From RYN-124 sp046262175 (GTDB lineage: Bacteria; Actinomycetota; Actinomycetes; Mycobacteriales; SCTD01), in assembly GCA_046262175.1 (NCBI GenBank), contig JBHENF010000115.1, forward strand, positions 1-12,409: a stretch of DNA of 12,409 bases. Direction: 5' to 3'. The notes below the pieces were generated by a model, which did not search any database, was not told where the DNA came from, and saw only the letters and a program-made list of their open reading frames with translations. This document shows positions 1 through 5,961 of the stretch, in pieces (position 1 is the first letter of the stretch; each line of letters begins with the position of its first letter). Made by a program: the position numbers and the translations under genes.

Positions 1-321
1 GGGCTGCGCGAGCACCTGCCCCGGATGCCGGAGTACGTCGCGCACGCGCAGGCCTTGGCGGCCGCCATTGCGGAGGTCGCGGAGGTCGTCGTCATGCCGC
101 AGACGCCGCTGTTCCACGTGCTGCTGCCCGGCGAGCCCGACGCCGTGGAGACCGCGATGCTGGACGTCTCGGCGGCAAGCGGGGTGTACCTCGGCGGCGG
201 GCGGCCGGGGCCGCGGCCGGGGGTGTGCGTCCAGGAGCTGTACGTCGGCGCGGCCGTCCTGGAGGTGTCGCCCGAGGAGGCGCGCAACCTGTTCGCCCAG
301 GTGCTCAGCCGCCTCGGCTGA
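1..321 (+). CDS. C-terminal part of a threonine-aldolase-like PLP enzyme (5' truncated)
   Basis: The frame is open from the first base of the window and ends at TGA 319-321, giving 106 residues of the C-terminal domain only. The ATG at 25 is internal. The visible pattern (a Met-Pro-Glu-Tyr-Val helix, a long Ala-rich helix, then a PQTPLFHVLLPG strand and a GVYLGG loop) resembles the small C-terminal domain of low-specificity L-threonine aldolases and related beta-eliminating lyases. These are fold-type I PLP enzymes that split beta-hydroxy amino acids into glycine and an aldehyde. The PLP-binding lysine lies upstream of the window, so substrate and activity cannot be judged. The gene converges on the ferritin-like operon, with only 11 nt between stop codons and no clear hairpin terminator. 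Family assignment is from the C-terminal pattern only; another class-V-like PLP enzyme is possible. Confidence 0.6.
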   Translation, partial: GLREHLPRMPEYVAHAQALAAAIAEVAEVVVMPQTPLFHVLLPGEPDAVETAMLDVSAASGVYLGGGRPGPRPGVCVQELYVGAAVLEVSPEEARNLFAQVLSRLG

Positions 322-332
322 GTCCCGGGCGG

Positions 333-752
333 TCAGGTGCCGGGGAGCGCGACCGTCACCGGTGTCACCCCCGCCAGCCGGCGCCACCGGGCCGCTCGTA
401 CGGCCGTCTCGGCCAGCGACCCGATGGCGAGCTGCCGCAGCGCCGCGTCGTCCGTACCGCCGACGACGTCGCGCCACCGCTGCCCGACCCCCTCCTCGAG
501 GCGCACCGCCAGCGCCAGCGCGGCGGCCCGGTCCGTGACCGTCACGTCGTACGCCGGCAGCGGCACAGGCGCGTCCACGCCCAGTCCCCCGAGCGCCGCG
601 ACCGCCCGATCCCGGCGCGCGCGGTGCACGTCGTACGCCTGCACCGCGATCCGCCGCGTCGCGTCATCCAGCCGCGCCCCGAGCACGCCGTACCCGTAGA
701 CCGCCGCGTGCTCCGCCTCCACGACGGCCTTGAGCAGGCCTGCGGTGCTCAT
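333..752 (-). CDS. cytosolic ferritin-like four-helix protein (DUF4439 type)
   Basis: This is a 139-residue protein that starts at ATG 752-750, overlapping the stop of the upstream lipoprotein gene by 4 nt (ATGA). It has no signal peptide or membrane segment. Four amphipathic helices can be drawn, with spaced acidic and His residues as in ferritin-like bundles: VEAEHAAVYGYG (residues 11-22), YDVHRARRD (40-48), RLEEGVGQRW (84-93) and SLAETAVRAARWR (112-124). The AEHAAVYGYG motif followed by HRxRRD is what I associate with the DUF4439 ferritin-like family common next to rimP in actinomycetes. A di-metal or metal-storage role is inferred from the fold; no member's reaction is known to me. The 4-nt overlap suggests translational coupling and joint function with the lipoprotein. 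A weak GGTGG Shine-Dalgarno precedes the ATG. Confidence 0.75.
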   Translation of the reverse strand: MSTAGLLKAVVEAEHAAVYGYGVLGARLDDATRRIAVQAYDVHRARRDRAVAALGGLGVDAPVPLPAYDVTVTDRAAALALAVRLEEGVGQRWRDVVGGTDDAALRQLAIGSLAETAVRAARWRRLAGVTPVTVALPGT

Positions 753-1150
753 GCCAGCGCCACCGGATGCGACGCCTCGCTCGCCGCCAGCGACGCCAGC
801 ACCGCAGCCAGCGGCCGTGACGCGCGCAGAGCGTCGGCGGCGTGCGCCGCCGCCGCGGCCCGCTCGGCCGGCACCGGCTGCGGGTCCGGGTGCGGCGGCC
901 GTACCGACGGCAGCGCGGAACCCAGCGCGCGCAGGTGCTCGACGTGCTCGGCCCGCAGCGCCGCGTGCACGGGTGAGGGCGGCAGCGCGTCGTACAGCGC
1001 CACCAGATCCACCTCCCGGGCCACTGCGGCCGCGCGCAGAGCGACGTCCGGGTCCACCGGCGCGGGTCGCTCGGCCGACGAGCTGCAGGCGGCGACGGGT
1101 GCTGCGGCGAGCCCGGCCAGCAGCGAGCGGCGGGACAGGGCGGCGCTCAT
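749..1150 (-). CDS. probable Tat-exported lipoprotein with ferritin-like helices
   Basis: This is a 133-residue protein starting at ATG 1150-1148. An in-frame ATG 18 nt upstream (1168) is an alternative start. The N-terminus has a twin-arginine motif (SRRSLL, residues 6-11), a hydrophobic stretch (LLAGLAAAPVAA) and a lipobox V-A-A-C with the lipidated Cys at 22, so it should be exported by Tat and anchored to the outer face of the membrane. The mature part is Ala-rich and helical, with Glu/His-bearing helices: REVDLVALYDAL (45-56), LRAEHVEHLRAL (65-76) and SLAASEASHP (120-129). This spacing resembles ferritin-like metal-binding helices. It is the first gene of a two-gene minus-strand operon with the cytosolic DUF4439-type protein. 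Function is unknown; extracytoplasmic metal binding is inference. Plain secretion as a structural lipoprotein cannot be excluded. Confidence 0.7.
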   Translation of the reverse strand: MSAALSRRSLLAGLAAAPVAACSSSAERPAPVDPDVALRAAAVAREVDLVALYDALPPSPVHAALRAEHVEHLRALGSALPSVRPPHPDPQPVPAERAAAAAHAADALRASRPLAAVLASLAASEASHPVALA

Positions 1151-1171
1151 CGGCGACCACCCAACCATGAC

Positions 1172-1177
1172 TAAGGT
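1172..1177 (+). promoter_or_regulatory. candidate -10 element (TAAGGT) for the rimP-nusA operon
   Basis: TAAGGT matches the actinobacterial TANNNT -10 pattern and lies 40 nt upstream of the rimP GTG, inside the 67-nt space between divergently read genes (1151-1217). A start site near 1184 would give a leader of about 34 nt that contains the rimP Shine-Dalgarno. No convincing -35 hexamer is visible, so this is a weak call. The same interval must also hold the minus-strand lipoprotein promoter, for which no clear hexamer is seen. Confidence 0.35.
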
Positions 1178-1217
1178 TCGAGCAGCACGACCCACAACAG
1201 CAGAGGAGGAGCGGCCC

Positions 1218-1688
1218 GTGACCGTCTCCGCTGCGCGCCTGACGGAGCTGCTGACGCCGGTCGTCGCCGAGACCGGCGCCGACCTCGAGGACGTCTCGGT
1301 CAGCAAGGCAGGCAAGCGAAGCGTCGTGCGGATCGCCGTCGACCGCGACGGCGGGATCGACCTCGACGACGTGGCGGACATCAGCCGGGTCGTCTCCGAC
1401 GCCCTCGACGAGCTCGACGAGCAGGACCCGAGCGCCCTGGGCGACTCGTACGTCCTCGAGGTCGGCTCGCCCGGCGTCGACCGGCCGCTGACCCACCCGC
1501 GGCACTGGCGGCGCAACGTCAAGCGCCTCGTCACGGCCACTCTCGGCGACGGCAGCACGGTCAGCGGGCGGCTCACCGACGCGGACGAGCAGCGGGTCGT
1601 GCTGGACGGCCGGGAGATCCCGTACGCCGACCTCGTCACGGGGAGCGTGCAGGTCGAGTTCGCCCGGAAGGAGGAGGACGACGCGTGA
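1218..1688 (+). CDS. rimP: ribosome maturation factor RimP
   Basis: This is a 156-residue cytosolic protein needed for maturation of the 30S subunit; in E. coli the family binds free 30S particles and helps uS12 assemble. The signature YVLEVGSPGVDRPL sits at residues 78-91, followed by the HWRRNVKRL stretch that opens the SH3-like C-terminal domain (about 92-150). The N-terminal alpha/beta domain (about 5-88) includes the DLDDVADISRVVSDALDE helix. GTG at 1218 was chosen because a strong GAGGAGGA Shine-Dalgarno ends 7 nt before it. The in-frame ATG at 1167 would add 17 poorly conserved residues and has no ribosome site. The stop overlaps the nusA start by 4 nt (GTGA), so the two are probably translationally coupled. 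It is the first gene of the operon, as in most bacteria. Confidence 0.93.
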   Translation: MTVSAARLTELLTPVVAETGADLEDVSVSKAGKRSVVRIAVDRDGGIDLDDVADISRVVSDALDELDEQDPSALGDSYVLEVGSPGVDRPLTHPRHWRRNVKRLVTATLGDGSTVSGRLTDADEQRVVLDGREIPYADLVTGSVQVEFARKEEDDA

Positions 1689-2701
1689 AGATCGACATGG
1701 CCGTCCTGCGCAGCCTCGAGCGCGAGAAGGACATCTCGTTCGACCTCGTGGTGCAGGCGATCGAGACGGCGCTGCTCACCGCGTACCGGCACACCGAGGG
1801 CGCCCAGCCGCACGCGCGGGTCGAGCTCGACCGCACGAGCGGCGAGGTGGTCGTGCTGGCGCAGGAGCTGGACGAGTCGGGCGTCGTCGTGCGGGAGTAC
1901 GACGACACACCGGAAGGCTTCGGCCGGGTCGCCGCGAGCACCGCCAAGCAGGTCATCGTCCAGCGGCTGCGAGAGGCGGAGAGCGAGATCTCCTTCGGCG
2001 AGTACGCCGGCCGCGAGGGCGACGTCGTCAGCGGGTTCGTGCAGCAGGCCGGACAGCGGCCGGGCGCGGCGCCCAACCGCAACGTCATGGTCAAGCTCGG
2101 CGCGCACGAGGACGCCGTCGAGGCCGTGCTGCCGCCGGCCGAGCAGGTACCGGGCGAGGTGTACGCGCACGGCATGCGGCTCAAGTGCCGCGTCATCTCG
2201 GTCGCCCGCGGCCAACGCGGGGCGCAGATCACGGTCAGCCGGACCCACCCGGACCTCGTACGCGGCCTGTTCGCGCTGGAGGTGCCGGAGATCGCCGACG
2301 GCTCGGTGGAGATCGCCGCGCTCGCCCGCGAAGCCGGGCACCGTACGAAGATCGCCGTACGGACGAAGGTGGCCGGGCTGAACCCGAAGGGCGCCTGCAT
2401 CGGCCCCGTCGGCTCGCGCGTCCGCAACGTGACGACCGAGCTGCACGGCGAGAAGATCGACATCGTGGACTGGTCCGACGACCCGGCGACGTTCGTCGCG
2501 AGCGCGCTGTCGCCGGCGCGGGTCAGCAGCGTGACGGTCGTCGACCTCGCTCAGCGCTCGGCCCGGGTCGTCGTGCCCGACTACCAGCTGTCGCTCGCGA
2601 TCGGCAAGGAGGGGCAGAACGCCCGCCTCGCCGCCCGTCTCACCGGCTGGCGGATCGACATCCACAGCGACACGGAGACTCCAGCGGGTGAGCGGCCGTA
2701 A
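1685..2701 (+). CDS. nusA: transcription termination/antitermination factor NusA
   Basis: This 338-residue protein binds RNA polymerase and nascent RNA and modulates pausing, termination and rRNA antitermination. Domains in order are: the RNAP-binding N-terminal domain (1-105), an S1 domain (about 110-188, opening EGDVVSGFV), KH1 (about 190-265, with GACIGPVGSRVR around the GxxG loop at 240-243) and KH2 (about 266-332, with LAIGKEGQNARLAARLTGW and GxxG at 307-310). It ends shortly after KH2, without the C-terminal acidic repeats of E. coli NusA, which is the normal short form in actinobacteria. The start is GTG 1685 inside the rimP stop, preceded by a GGAGGAGG Shine-Dalgarno at suitable spacing. 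An Asn (233) replaces the Asp I would expect before the PKGACIGP segment, a minor variant. Confidence 0.95.
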   Translation: MKIDMAVLRSLEREKDISFDLVVQAIETALLTAYRHTEGAQPHARVELDRTSGEVVVLAQELDESGVVVREYDDTPEGFGRVAASTAKQVIVQRLREAESEISFGEYAGREGDVVSGFVQQAGQRPGAAPNRNVMVKLGAHEDAVEAVLPPAEQVPGEVYAHGMRLKCRVISVARGQRGAQITVSRTHPDLVRGLFALEVPEIADGSVEIAALAREAGHRTKIAVRTKVAGLNPKGACIGPVGSRVRNVTTELHGEKIDIVDWSDDPATFVASALSPARVSSVTVVDLAQRSARVVVPDYQLSLAIGKEGQNARLAARLTGWRIDIHSDTETPAGERP

Positions 2702-2731
2702 CCGGCAAGCGGCGCAGGGCCCGACCCGCGG

Positions 2732-2737
2732 TAGACT
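2732..2737 (+). promoter_or_regulatory. candidate internal -10 element (TAGACT) upstream of ylxR
   Basis: TAGACT is a good match to the actinobacterial TANNNT -10 pattern, in the 62-nt gap between nusA and ylxR. A start near 2744 would leave a leader of about 20 nt before the ylxR GTG. No recognisable -35 lies 17-19 nt upstream. If real, it would let ylxR-infB be transcribed independently of rimP-nusA. Confidence 0.4.
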
Positions 2738-2763
2738 CGGACACGGCTCGCCGACCGGGCCCG

Positions 2764-3057
2764 GTGCGCACCTGTGTGGGTTGCCGGGAGCGGGAGGCGA
2801 AGACCGCCCTGCTGCGCGTCGTCAGTGACGGGGACCGACTGGTCCCGGACCCTGGCGGCCGCTTGCCGGGACGAGGGGCCTCCGTGCACCTCGACCCGCG
2901 TTGCGTCGACCTCGCCGAGAAGCGGCGGGCGTTCCCCCGGGCCCTGCGCACGGACGGACCGCTCGACCTCTCGCTCCTTCGGGAGACGGTGCGGGAGGCG
3001 CTGGGGAACCGCAGCACCGACCCGACAGAGAGCAGTTCTTCGATGAGCCCTCGATGA
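2764..3057 (+). CDS. ylxR: YlxR family RNA-binding protein (RnpM-like)
   Basis: This is a 97-residue small basic protein. The family signature RTCVGCRER is at residues 2-10, followed by LLRVV and the GRLPGRGASVHLDPRC segment (32-47), the core of the YlxR fold. The family binds RNA, and the B. subtilis member has been reported to modulate RNase P (name RnpM); a nucleoid-associated regulatory role has also been proposed. GTG 2764 is the first usable start after the nusA stop, and no strong Shine-Dalgarno is visible. The C-terminal tail (Ser-rich, ending MSPR) is encoded in a tandem repeat. Its TGA overlaps an ATG that opens a chain of micro-ORFs leading to infB, so the last codons of ylxR seem to serve a regulatory purpose. 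It sits between nusA and infB, its usual place. Confidence 0.88.
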   Translation: MRTCVGCREREAKTALLRVVSDGDRLVPDPGGRLPGRGASVHLDPRCVDLAEKRRAFPRALRTDGPLDLSLLRETVREALGNRSTDPTESSSSMSPR

Positions 3058-3061
3058 GCCC
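3040..3061 (+). repeat. perfect 11-bp tandem duplication (TCGATGAGCCC x2) across the ylxR stop
   Basis: TCGATGAGCCC occurs at 3040-3050 and again directly at 3051-3061. A third partial copy, GATGAGC, lies at 3067-3073. Each copy carries ATGAGC (Met-Ser). The first is in frame with ylxR, the second overlaps the ylxR stop codon, and the third opens the MSTPMQ micro-ORF. The repeat therefore creates successive overlapping start and stop codons. Confidence 0.85.
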
Positions 3062-3071
3062 GTCCAGATGA
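3054..3071 (+). CDS. micro-ORF 1 (MSPSR), ATGA-coupled to ylxR
   Basis: The ATG at 3054-3056 overlaps the ylxR stop (TGA 3055-3057). The ORF reads Met-Ser-Pro-Ser-Arg and stops at TGA 3069-3071. It has no Shine-Dalgarno of its own, so it could be read only by ribosomes that finish ylxR and restart. Its own stop overlaps the next micro-ORF by the same ATGA arrangement. Whether it is translated is inference; the exact codon geometry is seen directly. Confidence 0.4.
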   Translation: MSPSR

Positions 3072-3088
3072 GCACGCCCATGCAGTAG
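3068..3088 (+). CDS. micro-ORF 2 (MSTPMQ), last link before infB
   Basis: The ATG at 3068-3070 overlaps the stop of micro-ORF 1 (TGA 3069-3071). Six codons read Met-Ser-Thr-Pro-Met-Gln and end at TAG 3086-3088, 40 nt before the infB GTG. Only 5 nt separate the stop from a hairpin (3094-3115), so a ribosome ending here would physically cover or melt its left arm. I recall, without being able to check, a very similar MSTPMK micro-ORF followed by a hairpin upstream of infB in Streptomyces. This would point to a conserved leader peptide or coupling element. Translation is not proven. Confidence 0.5.
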   Translation: MSTPMQ

Positions 3089-3093
3089 CACCG

Positions 3094-3115
3094 AGGCCAG
3101 GGACCGACCCGGCCT
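3094..3115 (+). promoter_or_regulatory. hairpin between micro-ORF 2 and the infB ribosome site
   Basis: AGGCC (3094-3098) pairs with GGCCT (3111-3115). After a bulged A (3099), GGG (3100-3102) pairs with CCC (3108-3110), closing a 5-nt ACCGA loop. The infB Shine-Dalgarno AAGGAG (3119-3124) begins 3 nt after the stem. The hairpin is therefore placed to respond to ribosomes ending at the MSTPMQ stop and to affect access to the infB start. There is no U-tract, so it is not an ordinary intrinsic terminator. Confidence 0.5.
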
Positions 3116-3128
3116 GAGAAGGAGTCCA

Positions 3129-5876
3129 GTGCCCGGCAAAGCCCGCGTTCACGAGCTCGCGAAAGAGCTCGGTCTCGAGAGCAAGAACCTCCTGTCCTGG
3201 TTGAAGGAGAACGGGGAGTTCGTCAAGTCCGCGTCCTCCACCATCGAGGCGCCCGTCGCCCGCAAGGTGCGCGAGGCGTTTCCCGCCGCGCCTGCCGCGG
3301 CCGCCGCGCCGGCGAAGGCGCCGGCGAAGAAGGCCAGCCCCGCTGCCCCGTCCGCGCCCGCGCCTGAGGCCCCCGCTGCCCCGGTCGCCGAGGCGCCCGC
3401 CGCTGCGGCGATGCCGACGCGGCCCGCGCCGGCGCCCGGCCCGCGGCCCGGCAACAACCCGTTCTCGTCCCCGGCCGAGAGCAGCCCGACCGGTGGCGGC
3501 GGCATCACCATGCCCCCGCGCCCGCCGGCAGCGCGCCCGACGCCGGGCATGGCCCCGCGTCCCGGCAGCCCCGCGGGGATGCCGCCGCGCCCCGGAACGC
3601 CCACGCCCGGCATGCCGCCGCGTCCGGGCATGCCTCGGCCCGCGGCCGCCGGTCCGGCCGGTCCCCGTCCCGGACCCGGCATGTTCCCGCCCCGCCCCGG
3701 CGGCCCGGCCGGTCCCGGCGGGCCCGGCGGTCCCCGTCCCGGTCCCGGCACCTTCCCGGCCCGCGCGGGTGGTCCCGGCGCCCGTCCCGGCATGCCCGGC
3801 GCCCGTCCCGGTGGTGCCCCCGGTGGCGGTGCCCGTCCCGGTGGCGGCGGCTACGGCGGCGGTGGCCCCAGCGGTCCGCCGCGTCCCGGTGGCTTCGGCG
3901 GCCGTCCCGGCGGTGCGCGTGGTGGCGCCGGCCGTGGTGGCGCAACCCCCGGCGCGTTCGGCCGGTCCGGCGGCGGCGGTCGTCCCGTACGCGGTCGCAA
4001 GAGCAAGAAGCAGAGGCGTCAGGAGTTCGACAACCTCGCCGCCCCGTCGATGGGCGGTGGCGTCAGCCGCGGCAACGGGGAGCTCGTACGCCTCCCGCGC
4101 GGCGCGTCGCTCGCCGACTTCGCCGACCGCATCAACGCCAACCCCGGCTCGCTCGTGCAGGTGGTCTTCACCGAGCTCGGCGAGATGGTGACCGCGACGC
4201 AGTCCTGCACGGACGAGACGTTGCAGCTGCTCGGCGCGCACCTCGGCTACGACGTCAGCATCGTCAGCCCCGAGGAGGAGGACGCGGAGCTGCTCCAGCG
4301 CTTCGACCTGTCCTTCGGCGAGGAGTACGGCGACGAGGCGACCCTGGTCGCGCGCCCGCCGGTCGTCACGATCATGGGGCACGTCGATCACGGAAAGACC
4401 AAGCTGCTCGACGCGATCCGCGAGACGGACGTCGTCAAGGGCGAGGCCGGCGGCATCACCCAGCACATCGGCGCCTACCAGGTGCACCACCCGGTCGAGG
4501 GCGGCGTGCGCGAGCTGACCTTCATCGACACCCCGGGCCACGAGGCCTTCACGGCCATGCGTGCACGTGGCGCCAAGGTCACCGACATCGTCGTGCTCGT
4601 CGTCGCCGCTGACGACGGGGTCAAGCCGCAGACCATCGAGGCGCTCAACCACGCGCAGGCCGCCGAGGTCCCGATCGTGGTGGCCGTCAACAAGGTGGAC
4701 AAGGAAGGCGCCGACCCGGCGAAGGTGCGCGGTCAGCTGACCGAGTACGGCCTGGTCGCCGAGGAGTACGGCGGCACGACGATGTTCGTTGACGTGTCCG
4801 CCAAGGCCGGCACCGGGCTCGAGGAGCTCCTCGACGCGATCCTGCTGACGACGGATGCGGCACTCGAGCTGTTCGCCGACGCCGGCGTCGACGCGCAGGG
4901 CATCGCCATCGAGGCCCGGCTCGACAAGGGCCGCGGCCCGGTCGCCACCGTGCTCGTCACCCGCGGCACCCTGCGGGTCGGCGACTCGATCGTCGCCGGT
5001 GACGCCTACGGCCGCGTCCGCGCCATGCTCAACGAGCGCGGCGAGAACGTCACCGAGGCGAGCCCGGGACAGCCCGTCCAGGTGCTCGGGTTCACCAACG
5101 TGCCCGGTGCCGGCGACAACTTCCTCGTCGTCGCCGAGGACCGCACCGCCCGGCAGATCGCCGAGCAGCGGCAGGCGCGCGAGCGATCCGCGTCCCTCGC
5201 GCAGAGCCGTGGGCGTCCGACCCTCGAGTCGCTGTTCGAGCGGCTGAAGGAGGGGGAGAACACCCAGCTCAACCTCATCCTCAAGGGCGACGTGTCGGGC
5301 TCGGTCGAGGCGGTGGAGGACGCGCTGCTCAAGATCGAGATCGATCCCGAGGTCTCGCTCCGGATCATCCACCGCGGCGTCGGCGCGATCACCGAGAACG
5401 ACGTCACCCTGGCGTCGGCATCGGACGCGGTCATCCTCGGGTTCAACGTGCGGGCCGAGGGCAACGCCCGCGAGCTCGCCGAGCGCGAGCACGTGGACGT
5501 GCGCTACTACTCGGTCATCTACGCGGCGATCGACGACGTCGAGGCGGCCCTCAAGGGCATGCTCAAGCCGATCTACGAGGAGGTCCAGCTCGGGACCGCC
5601 GAGGTGCGCGAGGTCTTCCGCGTACCGAAGATCGGCAACGTCGCCGGCTCGATCGTGCGCAGCGGCCTCATCCGCCGCAACAGCAAGGCCCGCCTGCTCC
5701 GCGACGGCGTCGTCGTCATCGACAACCTCACCGTCGAGTCGCTCCGCCGCTTCAAGGACGACGCGACGGAGGTCCGCGAGGGGTACGAGTGCGGTATCGG
5801 GCTCGGCAGCTTCAACGACATCAAGAACGAGGACGTCATCGAGACGTTCGAAATGCGGGAGATCCCTCGGGGCTAG
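3129..5876 (+). CDS. infB: translation initiation factor IF-2
   Basis: This 915-residue GTPase brings fMet-tRNA to the 30S subunit and promotes subunit joining. The N-terminal IF2N domain (1-50, KARVHELAKELGLESKNLL) is followed by an Ala/Pro- then Gly/Arg-rich linker (about 52-285), a basic stretch (RKSKKQRRQEF, from about 288) and the second IF2N domain (about 317-390). The G domain carries G1 GHVDHGKT (417-424), DTPGHE (467-472), NKVD (521-524) and SAK (557-559). A beta-barrel domain II, domain III (NLILKGDVSGSVEAVEDAL) and the C-terminal fMet-tRNA-binding domain follow, ending FEMREIPRG. All GTPase motifs are intact and the length is usual for actinobacteria. The start is GTG 3129 with AAGGAG 4 nt upstream. 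Expression is probably influenced by the micro-ORF chain and hairpin directly upstream. Confidence 0.97.
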   Translation: MPGKARVHELAKELGLESKNLLSWLKENGEFVKSASSTIEAPVARKVREAFPAAPAAAAAPAKAPAKKASPAAPSAPAPEAPAAPVAEAPAAAAMPTRPAPAPGPRPGNNPFSSPAESSPTGGGGITMPPRPPAARPTPGMAPRPGSPAGMPPRPGTPTPGMPPRPGMPRPAAAGPAGPRPGPGMFPPRPGGPAGPGGPGGPRPGPGTFPARAGGPGARPGMPGARPGGAPGGGARPGGGGYGGGGPSGPPRPGGFGGRPGGARGGAGRGGATPGAFGRSGGGGRPVRGRKSKKQRRQEFDNLAAPSMGGGVSRGNGELVRLPRGASLADFADRINANPGSLVQVVFTELGEMVTATQSCTDETLQLLGAHLGYDVSIVSPEEEDAELLQRFDLSFGEEYGDEATLVARPPVVTIMGHVDHGKTKLLDAIRETDVVKGEAGGITQHIGAYQVHHPVEGGVRELTFIDTPGHEAFTAMRARGAKVTDIVVLVVAADDGVKPQTIEALNHAQAAEVPIVVAVNKVDKEGADPAKVRGQLTEYGLVAEEYGGTTMFVDVSAKAGTGLEELLDAILLTTDAALELFADAGVDAQGIAIEARLDKGRGPVATVLVTRGTLRVGDSIVAGDAYGRVRAMLNERGENVTEASPGQPVQVLGFTNVPGAGDNFLVVAEDRTARQIAEQRQARERSASLAQSRGRPTLESLFERLKEGENTQLNLILKGDVSGSVEAVEDALLKIEIDPEVSLRIIHRGVGAITENDVTLASASDAVILGFNVRAEGNARELAEREHVDVRYYSVIYAAIDDVEAALKGMLKPIYEEVQLGTAEVREVFRVPKIGNVAGSIVRSGLIRRNSKARLLRDGVVVIDNLTVESLRRFKDDATEVREGYECGIGLGSFNDIKNEDVIETFEMREIPRG
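3282..3986 (+). repeat. low-complexity Pro/Gly/Arg-rich linker coding region in infB
   Basis: This stretch encodes IF2 residues of about 52-286. The first part is Ala/Pro/Lys-rich. The second is dominated by RPG, PRPGMP and GG-type units written with near-identical codons, so the DNA is internally repetitive. It links the two N-terminal domains and is expected to be disordered. Such sequence can expand or contract by slippage and often differs between related strains. The frame stays open throughout. Confidence 0.8.
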
Positions 5877-5883
5877 TGCTTCC

Positions 5884-5937
5884 GGTGGTGGCTTGCTCGC
5901 GCGCTGAAAAGATAGGCGCGCTACGCAAGCCACCACC
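5884..5937 (+). repeat. 54-nt near-perfect palindrome between infB and ylxP
   Basis: GGTGGTGGCTTGC (5884-5896) is the exact reverse complement of GCAAGCCACCACC (5925-5937). Inside lies a second 6-bp stem, GCGCGC (5899-5904) with GCGCGC (5916-5921), after a 2x3 internal loop. The apical loop is TGAAAAGATAG (5905-5915), notably AT-rich for this DNA. No T-tract follows and the element ends 10 nt before the ylxP Shine-Dalgarno. It could be a dispersed palindromic repeat (REP-like), an RNA processing or stability hairpin, or an inefficient terminator that lowers expression of the downstream genes. Confidence 0.8.
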
Positions 5938-5961
5938 TCCGCACCGCGAAGGGGCTCCAGC

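Noticed and set aside
1167..1217. Upstream ATG (1167) as the rimP start
   Set aside because: No Shine-Dalgarno, and the added residues do not look like RimP. GTG 1218 has a strong GAGGAGGA at ideal spacing.
749..2665. Extending the minus-strand lipoprotein gene upstream across rimP and nusA
   Set aside because: The open frame upstream of 1168 is an antisense shadow of rimP-nusA. The Tat motif and lipobox place the real start at 1150 or 1168.
5884..5937. Calling the post-infB palindrome a standard intrinsic terminator
   Set aside because: No T-tract follows, and the next gene starts within 25 nt in the same conserved gene set. A repeat or processing element fits at least as well.
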